From contig OU015500.1 of the NCBI GenBank assembly GCA_907164885.2, positions 49,500,533 through 49,564,532 of the forward strand: a stretch of 64,000 nucleotides of DNA. The letters are read 5' to 3'. The DNA comes from Dolomedes plantarius (Eukaryota > Arthropoda > Arachnida > Araneae > Dolomedidae). The notes beneath the pieces were generated by a model. It was given only the letters and a program-made list of their open reading frames with translations, was not told the DNA's origin and made no database searches. Shown in pieces: positions 1-12,059 of the stretch; the first letter of the stretch is position 1, and each line of letters begins with the position of its first letter. The translations under genes and the position numbers were made by a program.

Positions 1-1856
1 AGGATGTTAAAGTGCGTTCTTTGCAAATTACTGAAATGCGCTCAGTTAAATAATATTTAAGAGTCAATGCAAAGAACAGAAACTATGTATTCATTGTAGA
101 AGAAATGCATATAATACTAAATTTAATGTCTATCCTTGTGGATAAAACATTCCTCCATAAATAAAAGCAATATTTATGTCTTTTTCATCACATAAAAACG
201 TTCAGTGTAGGGTAGTAAAAAAAATCATCAAGGGTATTAACAATATGATACTTACCACTAATAAATTAATATTATTTCGTTATCCCACCAATTTGTTAAA
301 TACCATCTCTTCACTAACAATAATAACTGCATTATTGACGTAATATTTCCAAAACTCCAATTAGCTTAAATGAATATTCGTATTTGTGTGAGAAGTTATT
401 AGTAGCATATAATTAACAGGTGATTTCCAAAAATTGTTGATCTACATTCTTCAAGTCACGATGTTTTCCATTTCGTACACTTTAACTTTATCTTTCTGTT
501 GGTTAACCGTAAAACAGTATTACAGATTTAACGAAAATAAACTGAAAAAGGAGCATAAATTTCTCTTTTCCATTATTCGAGCAAATGAAATGTTGCTGAA
601 ACACGATCGATTTTGTTTGAATGGTCCTTTCATAGACATTATTGACGTAAGATTTGTATGTCACTGTGACAGACGAATGACTTCTAAATGTGTATATATA
701 GCTACATTTCTTTAAAGAAAATGCTTGTAGATTATGTTTTTCCCACACATATACAAACATTTCGGGGTTCTTTGTTTTCATCGTTTTCCTCTTTTTCTTC
801 TAAGGGGACAATGGACCTTCAACTTCATATTTTTAAATTTTTAAAATTTTTTAACTCGATATACAGAATGAGAAAAATCAATATTCTTTTTGATTACAAT
901 GAAGACTCTTAGAATTCAAAATATGGATTTCTTGACAAAATAATGCCTGTCTTCAAAAAAATTTTCAAAAGTGCTAGGATTTTTCAAAATGTTCTATGCG
1001 CATCCAATACCATTTAAAAACCTTCAACTTTTAATATATATATATAAAAATAATTGTGCATTGAATATTTTTTGTATAAATCAAAAGTCAAAAATATATT
1101 TTTTAAAATCTGCCTGTTTTTAATGTTTTTACATTTTTCTACTTTATTTCATGGTCTATAAATTTGAAAAATATTTCTGGTTTCAAGGAATGATGCAGAG
1201 TTTTGTGACATGCACTTTTATTCCCAATCGTGAGAAATTTGGAGGAAATCTGAAGAAAATTAAAGCGTATGGAGCATTTTGAAGAAACTTTTGAAAACTA
1301 GGTCTTATTTTTTCACAAAATACTTATTTGTGCCTTCTAAGTGCTTCAATGTAGTACAAAGCAATATTAATTATTCTCATTTTGTATATAGAGCAAAATA
1401 TTGAAAATAAAAAAAAAACGAAGTTGAAAGTTCCTTGTCCCCTTTAACTCATAGTAAGTTAAGGTAGTGGTCGAATCAGTAAATAAAATTTTAATTAATC
1501 AATTCCACTGTCCTTAATCAGTTATCAGGCTTTCACCTTTTTGCTATTTTCTCTTTTCACTATTTTCTTTTATCGTGTTTCTGGCCACAACTAGAATCTG
1601 TAACCCTCTGAGGACAACATCACAGCAATGATGTCAATAATTTAGAGGTTTCCGATATATTTCACGGATTATACTGACCCAAAGTGAGGGCATTTCAACC
1701 TCTGTGTCGCATATGAATACAATTTCTCCTGCCTCAAGAGAAATCCTTCACACGTATTTCATAAATAGAAATTTGGGAGAAATACATTAATAAAAAGGTA
1801 ATTTGTAGGCACAGGAAGGTCTATATGGAATAAAATAAGGCATTAAGGTTTTGTGA
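1..1856. other. AT-rich stretch, no gene recognised
   Basis: I see only short chance reading frames in both strands, poly(A)/poly(T) runs and no transposase, reverse transcriptase or splice-bounded exon. Nothing here is recognisable as a gene or a bounded mobile element. Confidence 0.6.
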
Positions 1857-1882
1857 TATATATATATATACACACGTGTTTG

Positions 1883-1945
<63 letters not shown>

Positions 1946-1978
1946 CACACATATGTGTGTGTGTGTGTGTGTGTACAT
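1857..1978. repeat. (TA)n / (TG)n microsatellite
   Basis: A long TA run (about 1886-1938) is followed by a short CA stretch and a TG run (about 1952-1973). Translations through it are alternating Tyr/Ile repeats and are not genes. Confidence 0.95.
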
Positions 1979-2381
1979 ATAGTTTGTGTGCATATAGTGT
2001 GTACATATAGTACATATAGTTTGCCTTCTACTACAAAATAAGAAGTAGTAAGGAATTTTGCAGTCTCAGGCAATACTAAATCTGTTAAATTTTATAAAAT
2101 GCAGTACTTTGCGATGTATGATTATTTCATAAAATTTAATTATTTACTACTATTTAAATGTTATACATACATAGTGGCACTTGCTATAAACCTTTTCTGT
2201 AACTGCTTTTACATATGTCTGTATACATAGATATTATAATTTGAAATTCCCGAAACATATTGAGCTTGATAGGTGAATTGTTTTGCTTTGTTTTCCGTGA
2301 GATAACTGTGGACAACAGTATTAAATTCGAATGTTGTGAGGAACCTACAGATATTAACGGGTTCTTCCCTGCGCCTTAAGG

Positions 2382-2570
2382 GCCGGATGATGGCTGAATG
2401 GCTAGGGCACTGGTATTCGGTACAGAGTCCTTGGGTTCGAGTCCCTCTGTTGGCATGGATGTTTGTACCCGTTCGGAATCGGCTTTAAGCAGTAGGTCCC
2501 GGTCTAATTACCCCTCTTGTAGCAAATAATGACCGTAGTGCTTCAAATCAAACCAAACCCTCTTCAATTC
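2382..2570 (+). mobile_element. tRNA-related SINE
   Basis: The sequence carries a pol III-type A box (GGCTGAATGGCTAGGGC near 2393) and a strong B box (GGGTTCGAGTCCC near 2433), about 40 bases apart as in a tRNA. The acceptor stem pairs only weakly, and similar-quality sequence continues well past the tRNA length into a tail ending near CAAATCAAACCAAACC. This fits a tRNA-derived SINE rather than a working tRNA gene. No clear target duplication was found. Confidence 0.6.
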
Positions 2571-4129
2571 CCGTGATTGAGGAGGCCCGAATATACCTGA
2601 TTCCTTTTCAGTCGTTTTGACTTAAATCCCTTAAAGTAAACTGGATATCCTATTATCAGCGTTATTAAAAGCACATGTAAGCCCCCAAAGCCATAAAACA
2701 CAGAAATTTCAAAAAAGGCTTTGTATACTGCAAAAAATTGAGCCATTTGAGCTTTTAAAATTATTATTTATTTTGTTTAAAATTAAAGTTTAATTAAGAT
2801 AAAACTTATTTATACTTTTAGTTTTTCTTGTGAAATATGTTTTATTCCCTTATTTTCGAGTTTTGTATAGAATATTTCAAACAGTTTGCATTTTATATTT
2901 AAACTTTGTGTTTGCGTGACACATCATTTGTCCGAAAAATATATATTTTAGAACACATAAATACTCACATGAAATGCGCATATGAATAATGCACATGAAT
3001 GACCTTTCTATATTTCTTGCAATTTTTCTGCATAAAATTTCCATAGAAAAAAAATCATTAAAAATTCTTAACATCGGGATCAACCCAATTAAATAAATTT
3101 ATATTTGACAATATATAATTTATTTAATTTAATTATTTATAACCTTTAAAATTATTTCCTATTCTTTTCCTTCCTGAAAAGAGTTTGAGCAGAGAAAATT
3201 GCTAATTTTTTCCCTTTACTTTCATTTCCGGGATAATTATATGGGAACTCAAGGAAACGCATTTCAATTTATTTGCCATCTATGTTTGACCAAAATTATC
3301 AACGAGAATTTCTAAAGCAACATTAATAGACTTAACTTGTGTCTTCTCTATTCAACTCGAGCTAACTGTAGCGTGACTATCAAAGGAGAACAATTCTTTG
3401 TTGTCTATAAGTTCAAAAGAGTTTTGAACAACTACTAAAGGGCATTCCTGATGTCAAGGAATTCTAAAGTCAATGGAACACTGCATAGCATTTATTATGC
3501 AGTTGTTAAATCAAAATTAAATGAGTCAGCAAAAAAAGAGTTAGCTATGTATCGTTAAGATCATATTTTTCACCATTTTTAATAATGTATTCTAAAAATT
3601 TACAAAAATTGTCTTTAGAAAATTAACCGTAAAATTTCAAAGTATAAGGTATTACTCTTAAATATTAGTTTTCAACAAGCACATTACTATATGCTGCCTC
3701 CGTTTTGGATTCCATGTAATCGTAGGACTGTACGTTAATTTGAGCTTTTTACTCAAAAGATGTCCATTTGTTATCAATGAAGAAACTTTAAAAAATTGAA
3801 TGAGATCTATGTTTAGCAATGAAGGGTTAAGAAGAAGTCATAAAACTTCTCAAGATTTTAAGGTATTCACGTAAAGCTTTAGATTAGATTTTTTGAAAAT
3901 ATTTGACTTTGTTATCATATCTATTCTTAACAATGTTACGTAACTAAAAATATGATAAGAAGTGGACTTTTTCTTAAAACAATTTTCGAAACAAAAAATT
4001 TGAGTGCAATCTATTTTTTTTAACAAATACTAGCAAAATATGTCTTAAACTTTCTAAGGCTATTTGAAGTGTTACTTTGAATAATAAGATGTTTAAAGCT
4101 CATAGAAAAGGATTGAAAAAATTCTATTT
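2571..4129. other. AT-rich stretch, no gene recognised
   Basis: No coding exon, RNA gene or bounded repeat could be supported. The reading frames are short, such as 2564-2746 and 2877-3083 on the minus strand, and resemble nothing I know. Confidence 0.55.
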
Positions 4130-4415
4130 GTAAATAACTAACTAACCAATGGCGCAACAGTCCGTCGTGGACTAAAGCCTGTGGTGCTCATCTCCGCTTT
4201 CTTGACCGTGGGCTTGGGGTGCCATATGGCATATGTCTCAGTCAGGTGGTCAAACTGACGCGGGACTCCTAGAGCATGCTTGGTCCTCGTTTTATAGACC
4301 CACTCAAGAGATGAAAGGCATGAGTCGACTTTGCCCAGTCGCAGGCTCGAACCCTGGAGCTGTGATGTGGCAGCTTGAAGCTTTTAACCACTACGATAGT
4401 GAGCGTCATTTGTGT
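4130..4415 (-). mobile_element. tRNA-related SINE, minus strand
   Basis: On the minus strand an A-box-like TAGTGGTTAAAAGC (near 4380-4400) is followed by a good B box GGGTTCGAGCCTG (near 4346-4358). The remaining body continues leftwards to a simple TTAGTTAGTTATTT tail near 4130. The order promoter, unique body, simple tail is that of a SINE. It abuts a Helitron that begins at 4449. Confidence 0.6.
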
Positions 4416-4448
4416 AGAATCTAGAAGTAATTTTCGCACTAGCAGTAA

Positions 4449-5304
4449 TCTATATATAGAAAACAGTTCCGTGACTCACTGACTGACAGATAACGCACAG
4501 ACGAAACCGCTGGACCTAAAGTGCTGAAATTTGCATGGCGATTCTTCTTGTAGTGTAAGGGTGCACTGAGAAAGATTTTTGAAAAATTCTTCTTAGATTT
4601 TTTAAAAATTAAATTTTTAAGCTGTTTTTGTAACTTTTTTTAAGTTTGCATTTAAAATAATAATCCGAGGGTTATAAAATTTGTATCACGAGAAATATCA
4701 TAAAAAATCCTTTAAAATGAAATCTTTTTCGAATCTTTACCTTCATTTCCAGATTTTTGGTGAATTTTTAAAGATTAATTTTTAGAATTTAATTTATTAA
4801 ATGCTGATCACGTGATTTCTTTTCTTTTTGTGATACTTTAAATTTATTTTCCGTCACGTGCATAACAACGAAATAAATTGACAAAAAAAAATATTAAAAT
4901 ACGGTAAAAGATAAAATTTAACGACTAGACTAATTGAGATGGAAGATTTTTAAGAATTTAATTCAAATTAGTATGTTTTATGGATATTAAACCTACAAGT
5001 TAATTGCATACATTGACCGTTGTATTTACTTTGAATATTTTCTTCTACATTATTTTGCGTATAAAAATATCCGTTACGATTTTTTTTATAAATATATATA
5101 TATATTTTTGGCATTAATTTCATACATTGGCCGTTGTATTTATTGTAAATATATTTTTTTGTTTTTGTTTTGCATTATTTGCATACATTGATCGTTGTAT
5201 TTATTATAAATATATTGTTTTTTGCTTTATTTTGGCATTAATTGCATACACTGACCGTTGTATTTAATCTGAATGTACTCCGTAGCGAAGCACGGGTAAG
5301 CTAG
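4449..5304 (+). mobile_element. Non-autonomous Helitron, family A
   Basis: The element begins with TC after an A and ends with CTAG before a T, which is the Helitron A|T insertion signature. The 5' end has the GACTGACTGACAGATAACGC stretch and the phrase ACCGCTGGACC typical of many arthropod Helitrons. The 3' end reads CGAAGCACGGGTAAGCTAG. There is no Rep or helicase coding sequence, so it would be mobilised in trans. Four related copies lie at 16362, 21855, 27411 and 31005. The interior near 4980-5280 repeats a segment containing CATTGACCGTTGTATTTA about four times. Confidence 0.8.
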
Positions 5305-6950
5305 TTCATTCAGAAAAGAAAAAGAGCCAATTTTCAACATTATTATAAACATAAAAAAATCTGTATTTTGTCCAATAGTGGTGATGCAGTGGTGAACAGA
5401 CAGCGTAATGCTTAGATGAAACTTTTCGCCTAATTTTTTTACAGCCATAATCATAATCTTTTACTTATTTAAACTTGCGTTTTCAATACGAAAGTAATTA
5501 ATAACTATAATTCATAGAAACGAGTCATCTCTACTTCTACGATGTAGGCTCTAAATGAATCGTACACACTAATAGACTCGTACAAATGTGTCAGACCACT
5601 TTAAACTGATTGCTGTCAATTAATATTCATCCCTTTCCTGAAATTAACTCATTCGAGAGAGCCCTATTTGCTTCCCTTTCAACTGTAATATATTGTTGCC
5701 AAACAGTTATGTCATTGATATTTCTCTATGTGCTATTACGAGTAGAGTTGCGTTGTTGCATCTGTCACACTTATCCACCCAACCGGCACTCATCTGCTGT
5801 GGTGTTTTTTTGTAGCATCGATCAATTCCCTGGAGGGCGGGAGCGCCGCTATTACGTCGAACAGATTCCTGCTTTTTGTTTTGCTTCCCAGGGGCCTAAT
5901 TTTCATGCACGGCGTTCATCTATCACGATGCATCTTTATAAAGATAACCTCTAAGTAGCTATTATGTAAAGAGCATTTAATATGCTCCAGATGTATGCTT
6001 TTCAGAACGAATTATTTCCCATTAAGATTCATATGGGGCTATTGCAAAATTATGGACTTTCGAGCTGGAGCAAAAATGCTCCTCTAAAATTTGGGTAAAC
6101 GGATAGTGAGTAATTAAATTAAGTAACTTTTTTAAAAAAATTTGTTGATGCATTTGTAGAGATATGAGCTTAGTACAAGTTTGGAATTTTAATCTATTGT
6201 AATTTGGTGTTAGGTCTCTCGAATTTTATTGCTAAAATTTTATTATTAATGTTCACTGTAAAAACCCAGTGCCGAGATAGGAAATCATGAACGGCTTTCC
6301 TAACCTCGAGTTAGCATTTTAGCAATTTCTTCACATCCCAATGACGGGAGAAACTTTTTTTCTTAACTGCATTCCTTTCATATTTTCCTCTTCCGTTTAG
6401 CGGCGATCAACAAAGGATTTTGACCACTTCATATATATATATATATATAAATATTATTTTTTTATTTTTTCAAAGATGATGCGTTTTTTCCACCATTAGT
6501 TGTCATTGTATGCTCCTTAACAGTTTGCCATCACTTTATCCACTTTAACGACTGCAGGAACGTAATTTGATCTAGCTTCAGCTTTACTTTCGAGCAAATG
6601 ATCTGGTCATTTATTAAAACTATGATAGATTCGAGAATTACTGCTTTTCATAAGTTCGGAAAGACGGTAGAAATTTTACTACTCTCCAAGACGTCTTGGT
6701 CAAATACAAAAAATGATATTTCTAGTCATTTTTTTAGAACGTCAACACTAATTTATTTCCCCTTTCGATTCGTTCTTATGGATATTCTGAGAAAGGGAAC
6801 ATGATGTAGAGAGAAGTATTTCAGTCCAATGATATGCGTCTTTCCAAGCTAAATTCTCGTCACTTTTGCTTATCTATTAAAAGTTGCCCTTTTATATTTC
6901 ACAACCTCATGCCAAAATTGAACTCCTATTGACACCTAAGATTTCCCAGT
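5305..6950. other. No gene recognised; 114-codon open frame of unknown status
   Basis: An open frame at 5610-5954 (+) of 114 codons has a Cys/Arg-rich middle and slightly higher GC than its surroundings, but I recognise no domain. A short TA run sits at 6429-6449. The rest is AT-rich sequence without a bounded repeat. Confidence 0.5.
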
Positions 6951-6984
6951 GCCAAGAACTTCTGAGAACTCTAACCCTACAGTG

Positions 6985-7200
6985 AAAACGAATCGTTCTT
7001 CAATGGGTGCCTGGACATTGTGGTCTTTGGGGTAATGAACAAACGGACTTCCTTGCAATAAGAGGTGCCAACTTACTTGGACATCCAAATACAGCTACTT
7101 CCTATTGGAACATTATACTGTTTCTGAAAAAATATTTACATCTAATTTCTTGCGGGATCTTCAGACTCGTACAGCTTTAAAATTTTGGAGGAGGGTAAGC
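6985..7200 (+). pseudogene. LINE fragment, RNase H domain
   Basis: Translating from about 6988 gives the retroelement RNase H signature QWVPGHCGLWGNEQTDFLA, with the His and the Asp typical of the conserved block. This domain lies downstream of reverse transcriptase in many non-LTR retrotransposons. The frame then decays through stops within about 200 bases. No reverse transcriptase domain is visible upstream, so this is a truncated copy. The C-terminal piece at 7475 probably belongs to the same LINE lineage. Confidence 0.65.
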
Positions 7201-7474
7201 CCTTCTTTTATACCTGACCCTGGAAGCACACATTCGCGAAACAGAGAGCGAAGTGTAGGGGAAAGCAGTGATTTATTGGTCCCTTCGCCGATAGGAGTTT
7301 TTATGGCATGACTCGTGCCTTTGGTGTTCGTACTCATACCGCCCCGAGAGAGTGGTTTTAAGAACAAAGATCAAAGCGACGAAATACTTCCCCCACGTTG
7401 GGGGGGGGGGGGGAACTAATAGACACCAAAATGTGTCAAGAGGTGACGGGGGTAGCTGATTCGCTTGTGTGTAG

Positions 7475-7702
7475 ATGCGCCTTGATAAACCAAGACGTGA
7501 TGCAGTTGCGGCCTTCCGTCTGTCTACGGGATTCGATTGCCTCGCCGCCCATCTGCACCGCATAGGCATCTCAACCGAGCCTTTTTGTCCACTACGCGAT
7601 TCTGGAGAAGTAATGGAAAGGGAACACCTACTCCGATGTGAGGAACTTCGTGGATCTACAGAGGTGTCGAGATATTGGGAAGCAGGAAAGCTCATAGAGT
7701 AA
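7475..7702 (+). pseudogene. LINE fragment, C-terminal zinc-knuckle-like region
   Basis: The 75-codon frame has the pattern FRLSTGFDCLAAHLHRIG followed by CPL...REHLLRC and EVSRYWEA. I recognise this as the extreme C-terminus of LINE polyproteins that recur in arthropod genomes. The expected CxxC finger is broken, because an Arg replaces the second Cys. The upstream interval (7200-7470) contains an unrelated-looking stretch and a 14-G run, so the original element is interrupted or rearranged. Confidence 0.6.
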
Positions 7703-7789
7703 TGACTTCGGTTTTGTGTTTTTATTTCATCGTTCCTTTGTAATCTCTTTTGCCTTGCCATTGGGAAAAAAATATTTCACAACCGAAGT

Positions 7790-8215
7790 TATTAGCTTTT
7801 AAAGTTGTTTAAACAGTTGGAACGGTAGTCCAGTTAATTACAATAACGTCCAGAATACCGAGGATGGTGGGTTAGATTTGTGTCCAAAATAATTTTTTTT
7901 AACGAGAGAAACAACTATTTTTTTTCTTTGAAACAACAGTTTTTACCTTAGAAGTTGTCATTTGATATCTCACTAAATTAATTACCCTTTTATGCTGTTG
8001 AAATTGGTGGCATGGTGTTTCAGCAATTTGAATGACATCTGCAATATTGAGGATGGTTTGTTAGATTACGGGCACGGTACACCTCGTATCCACACAAAGA
8101 AAATAATCATAATTATTTTTCTCTCTTAAAAATTGTAAGGTTGAAAACTACATGGCACGGTAGTTCATTTATTAGAATATAGGCCTGTAATAGAACGGAC
8201 TGTATCCACACACTC
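7790..8215 (+). repeat. Diverged tandem repeat with tRNA-like boxes
   Basis: Two to three related units of roughly 190 bases can be aligned by eye. The shared parts are ACGGTAGT(C/T)CA near 7824 and 8159 and GAGGATGGT(G/T)(G/T)GTTAGATT near 7860 and 8050. The second motif resembles a pol III B box. This may be a SINE-derived satellite related in style to the array at 12060-13340. Confidence 0.4.
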
Positions 8216-8221
8216 ATATAA

Positions 8222-8236
8222 CATATATAATATATA

Positions 8237-8307
<71 letters not shown>

Positions 8308-8313
8308 GTATGT
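8222..8313. repeat. (TA)n and (TGTA)n microsatellite
   Basis: A TA run of about 60 bases is followed by several TGTA repeats. Confidence 0.95.
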
Positions 8314-8721
8314 ATATATATAATATGTATGTTTTTGCGAGTGTGTGTGTGTATATCGTTTTGAAAGAAAGGGAATTTTAATGAGAAGAAAGAACATGGG
8401 GTGAGAAATGAAGATTTTGAAAGCGTTGTCAGAAAATTTATTGCTTGAATTTTTGACTTATACATTTTTCATATATATTTCTCGTTTATTGTAACTTTCA
8501 TACTGAATCAAAAAAAAATTATATACTTGTACCGAATCCATCACTAATTGTGTTATTTTTAAATGATGCGTATTCAAGTAATCAATTCAAAAAGTTTGAA
8601 ATATTAGAATTTCAAAATGAAAACGAATCCAAGCGCTGCCGAAAACTGTGTTTATGGTTTCTGTTGAGTATAATTTGTGCTGAACTCGAAGAAGTTTTAC
8701 GTGACCCCAAAGTTTGGCCAT

Positions 8722-8762
8722 AAACCTGATATGGATAATGACAAAATATCCATATCAGGTTT
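8722..8762. repeat. Perfect 16-bp hairpin
   Basis: AAACCTGATATGGATA at 8722 is followed after 9 bases by its exact reverse complement ending at 8762. There is no U-run or other terminator context that would give it a bacterial-style meaning. It may be the tip of an old fold-back element. Confidence 0.75.
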
Positions 8763-9260
8763 ACTGAGCATTAATATGGTTAAAAATCCTAATAATATGA
8801 AAAACGAAAGATATTAATGGGATGTTCAAGCTCTTTTCGTTATTAGTCTATCAGTATTTGCATAATTTGATTTTCTAAGAATCTATCCTGAGTTGAAAAG
8901 GTCGAATAATGGGCATGGTTTCGGCACTTAACTGAATAAAATGGAAGGAACTTAATCAAGCGTAAAAAAGTGAGGGTAGACATCTATTACGAAGTTTCCT
9001 AAAGACACTATGTTTCCAATAAGTATAATGAATACCTATAAGTATCATTATGCCTTTCATGCGTTAAAATGTAACTACCCTATTCTTGTTTAAGCTTTTT
9101 CAAGTCTATTCTTGAGAGGAGATATTTATTAACGCAAAAGATATTTATAAAGACGCAAAAATTGCACTTTACTTTGTGGGATGAAACGTATATCTACCTA
9201 AGTAAACACTTTGCTTTCAAATAAGCGCATTGTAGATCTAATACTTATCTTTAAATTATA

Positions 9261-10022
9261 CAGTATGCCCACTAAAGTCCCTTCCCACCCTCTTAACTTC
9301 GGAACGACTGCTGCTATATTCATAAAAGTGGTATCTAGGTATAGTAAAGTAGCCATGCGCTACTGAATAAAACCACCTACTGCGCCACCTGGTGGAAAAC
9401 TGCGGAGTTAGCAATCCTATCTCAAAAACGGAACGAGATAGGGGAAAAAGTGATTTACAAAGTTGTAGAAAATCATCGATTTAGTACAAATAGATACCTT
9501 GGGGATATTAATGCAAAGAATAGGTTAAAACGCGCATTTGTTTTTTCGTGATTACCTACATTGTGACGTGACAAAACGATCTGAGAAAGAAAAAAACAAC
9601 TAGTTTTAACAATATACCTTTATTTGAGATGTTCAAACTTCTCACCGTCATTGCGGTGTCGTGTTTTGCCCGAAAGATAATCATTTCTCCTTCCGTTCAA
9701 GTTTCGTGACGTCACAGTGTAGGAAATCACGAAAAAACAAATGCGCTTTTTAACCATTCTATTCTTCGCATTAATGTCCACAAGGTGTCTTTTCTTACTA
9801 AATCGATGATGCTCTACAACTTTGTAAATCCCTTTTTTCCTCTTTCTCATTCCATTTTTGAGATAGGAATGCTAACTCCGCTGTTTTCCACCAGGTAGCG
9901 CGGTCGGGGGTTTTATTCAGTAGTGCATGACTACTTTACTATACCTAGACACCACTTTTATGAATATAGTAGCAGCCGTTCCGAAGTTAAGAGGATGGGA
10001 CGAGACTTTAGTGGGCATACTG
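9261..10022. mobile_element. 762-bp fold-back (TIR) element with TA target duplication
   Basis: The ends are inverted copies starting CAGTATGCCCACTAAAGT, each flanked by TA (9259-9260 and 10023-10024). The inverted similarity continues inward for about 300 bases per arm. On the minus strand, the frame 9850-9620 ends in DGEKFEHLK and a stop, which resembles the C-terminal tail of Tc1/mariner-superfamily transposases. The TA duplication and CAGT ends fit that superfamily. It is a non-autonomous derivative. A relative lies at 29087. Confidence 0.75.
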
Positions 10023-10074
10023 TATATAAATATAGTTTGAAAGCGATATTCTGTTCCTGGCTACTGCTTACACC

Positions 10075-10470
10075 TGTAACCTAAATCTAGAAGGGTTGCT
10101 AGTGGCATCCTTATTGAAGTTAGACAAAATCTATCGACATCTTTCTCCATTATTAGCGATTTACAGCATCCATCTGGAGCTGAGTTGGCTAACATCGTCA
10201 TTTGGAAATCTGACATCCGTTCAACTGTCTACACTTGTTACAGCCCTCAAGGTAACAGACTTTTAAATTTTGATGCCATTTCTTTCCCTAATAAGTGTAG
10301 GAACGCCGATCTCCGGACCTTCCTTCCTTTTTAACAGGACACGATTGTCTCAATGCCCATCTTTTTAAAACTGGACTAAAGGACTCCCCGGCCTGCTGTC
10401 TCTGTAATTCTGGACGCTCGATTGACAGTTGTCACATTGACACGTGCCCCTGCACTTAATAGTTTTAAAT
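10075..10470 (+). pseudogene. LINE fragment: endonuclease-domain piece joined to C-terminal piece
   Basis: From about 10095 the + strand reads through roughly 80 codons without an ATG, including SILQHPSGAE-like and CYSPQGNRLLNFDA segments. These match the apurinic-like endonuclease domain of jockey/CR1-type LINEs. Directly after it (about 10330) comes a GHDCLNAHLFKTGL and C-x2-C...H-x4-C block, which is the C-terminus. The whole reverse transcriptase is missing between them, so this is an internally deleted copy. The poly(A)-like end lies near 10535-10550. Confidence 0.6.
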
Positions 10471-10574
10471 GTACTGTTCAGAAATATAGGGAAGGCAGAA
10501 GGTTAATGACTTAAATGTTAAAGCATGGCATTTGCGATAAATAAATAAAACGTTTGAAAGCAGTTAGACCTCAT

Positions 10575-10905
10575 TAAAGTTGCTTGAAAGGGAGACTTTT
10601 AGGAACTCTCTCTCGCAAGAACTGTTGGCAAGAAATTTGCAAAATATTTGGTGGAACAGAATTTCTGAAATCCCAGAGTGGCCGAGGCAGAAAGCGGTCG
10701 CCTTTTTTTGCCTAGTGACGGGCTATGATTGCCTGTTGAAACATTTCTGCCATATAAATATCGTCTTAGAACTCTTTTGCAACCTCTGTAATAGGCTGAA
10801 GGACATGGACTTTACCATTACTGCCCCTTTCTTACTCCAGCTCCTGTGTAGGAGAGATATTGGATGACTAGGAAACTTTTGGGTTCATGGACGTTTTAGT
10901 TCTCT
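10575..10905 (+). pseudogene. LINE fragment, C-terminal region
   Basis: The 95-codon frame contains AVAFFCLVTGYDCLLKH and CNLCNRLKDMD, the same C-terminal LINE architecture as the fragments at 7475 and 10330. The HLLRC block expected next is frameshifted. It follows the 10075-10470 fragment in the same orientation, either as a second insertion or as part of one rearranged copy. AT-rich sequence with AAATAAAAC follows at about 10960. Confidence 0.6.
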
Positions 10906-11169
10906 TTTGTTTGTTTGTTCTTGTTTTCATTTATATATAGTCTTGTAACCCGCCGTTAGAAATAAAACATTAAAAATATTTGAGTTATAACAATAACTTC
11001 GACAACTGTTTGTCCCTCGTATCCTCATTTTCGTCCTCTGAAAATAAAACTAGTAGGCTGGTGATTCAAACTCGCGTTGATTTGTTATTTTCTCTAATAA
11101 GTGTCATAGACCTCCCACCCTCCACCCAAATACATTCCACTTTAGAGAGACTGGACAGGTTCTGACTGT

Positions 11170-12055
11170 CGCTTGAAACCACATAATTTTGTTCAGGCGC
11201 CATTATAACCATTAACTCTGCCATTAAATCCCCCACTTTTATCACCTTTTCTTGCTTTTATAAAAAGTCTCTCTTCGACCTTGAAATTTATTTTCAGTAT
11301 TCACAAGCCTTTTGTTCCATAAACATAAATACAGTCGATGTTCGTTATAACGATCCCCTCGCATCCCATAGAAAAAGGTTGCAATAACGAGAGATAGCTA
11401 CATCGAAAATTGATAATAAAACATAATAAACTCTCATCAGTTGTGGGAAAATTTAGATTTTAAAATAAACTCCATATTATCACACGATTATAATGTTCAT
11501 ACTATTATTCACTTTTCAAACAGGTTCTGGCAATGAAAATTAATTAGTGTATAAAATTCAAGCAATAATTAAAATAATTTCTAAAACAAAAATTTAAAGT
11601 GAAAATCAATGAAATCACGTATTTATTTCCTAAAAAAGTAATCAGAAATCGTTGTTTATTTTTTGTGCTTTTGAGATGTCTTTGAAAGCAAGATAATATC
11701 TTAATAATACACAGGCTATGTACATAAATATTGCCATTAGTAAAAACGAATAACTTTAAAATTAAAAAATCCAGATCTGTGAAATGATGAAAAGAAAAAT
11801 TTTTGTGTTGAATAAAATATATTTTGATCATTTTAGAAATTGCCAAGCTTTTTACTTTAAATCGTCAAAAATGGTTTGACAGTAAAATCAAATTAGGTTT
11901 AATTAAACAAAAAGAAGTTTTAAATGAAGTCTTCTTGATGTCATAAATATTTTGGGGCTCTTTTCTTGAAAACTTTCAACTCTACATTGATTACGATGCA
12001 TATTTTCAGCACCTGAAACAATACTTTATGTGCATTATGTGAGGAAGTTCATTAA
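11170..12055. other. No gene recognised
   Basis: AT-rich sequence. The 100-codon minus-strand frame 11544-11846 is rich in Phe, Ile, Asn and Lys, as expected from base composition, and has no recognisable domain. Confidence 0.5.
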
Positions 12056-12059
12056 AAAA

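Noticed and set aside
2382..2460. Candidate functional tRNA
   Set aside because: The acceptor stem pairs poorly, the anticodon arm is not convincing, and repeat-like sequence continues beyond the tRNA length. A SINE explains it better.
5610..5954. 114-codon open frame as a gene
   Set aside because: No recognised domain, no splice or promoter context, and ordinary length for a chance frame in a locally GC-richer patch.
8722..8762. Rho-independent terminator
   Set aside because: The genome is eukaryotic, there is no following T run, and no adjacent gene ends there.
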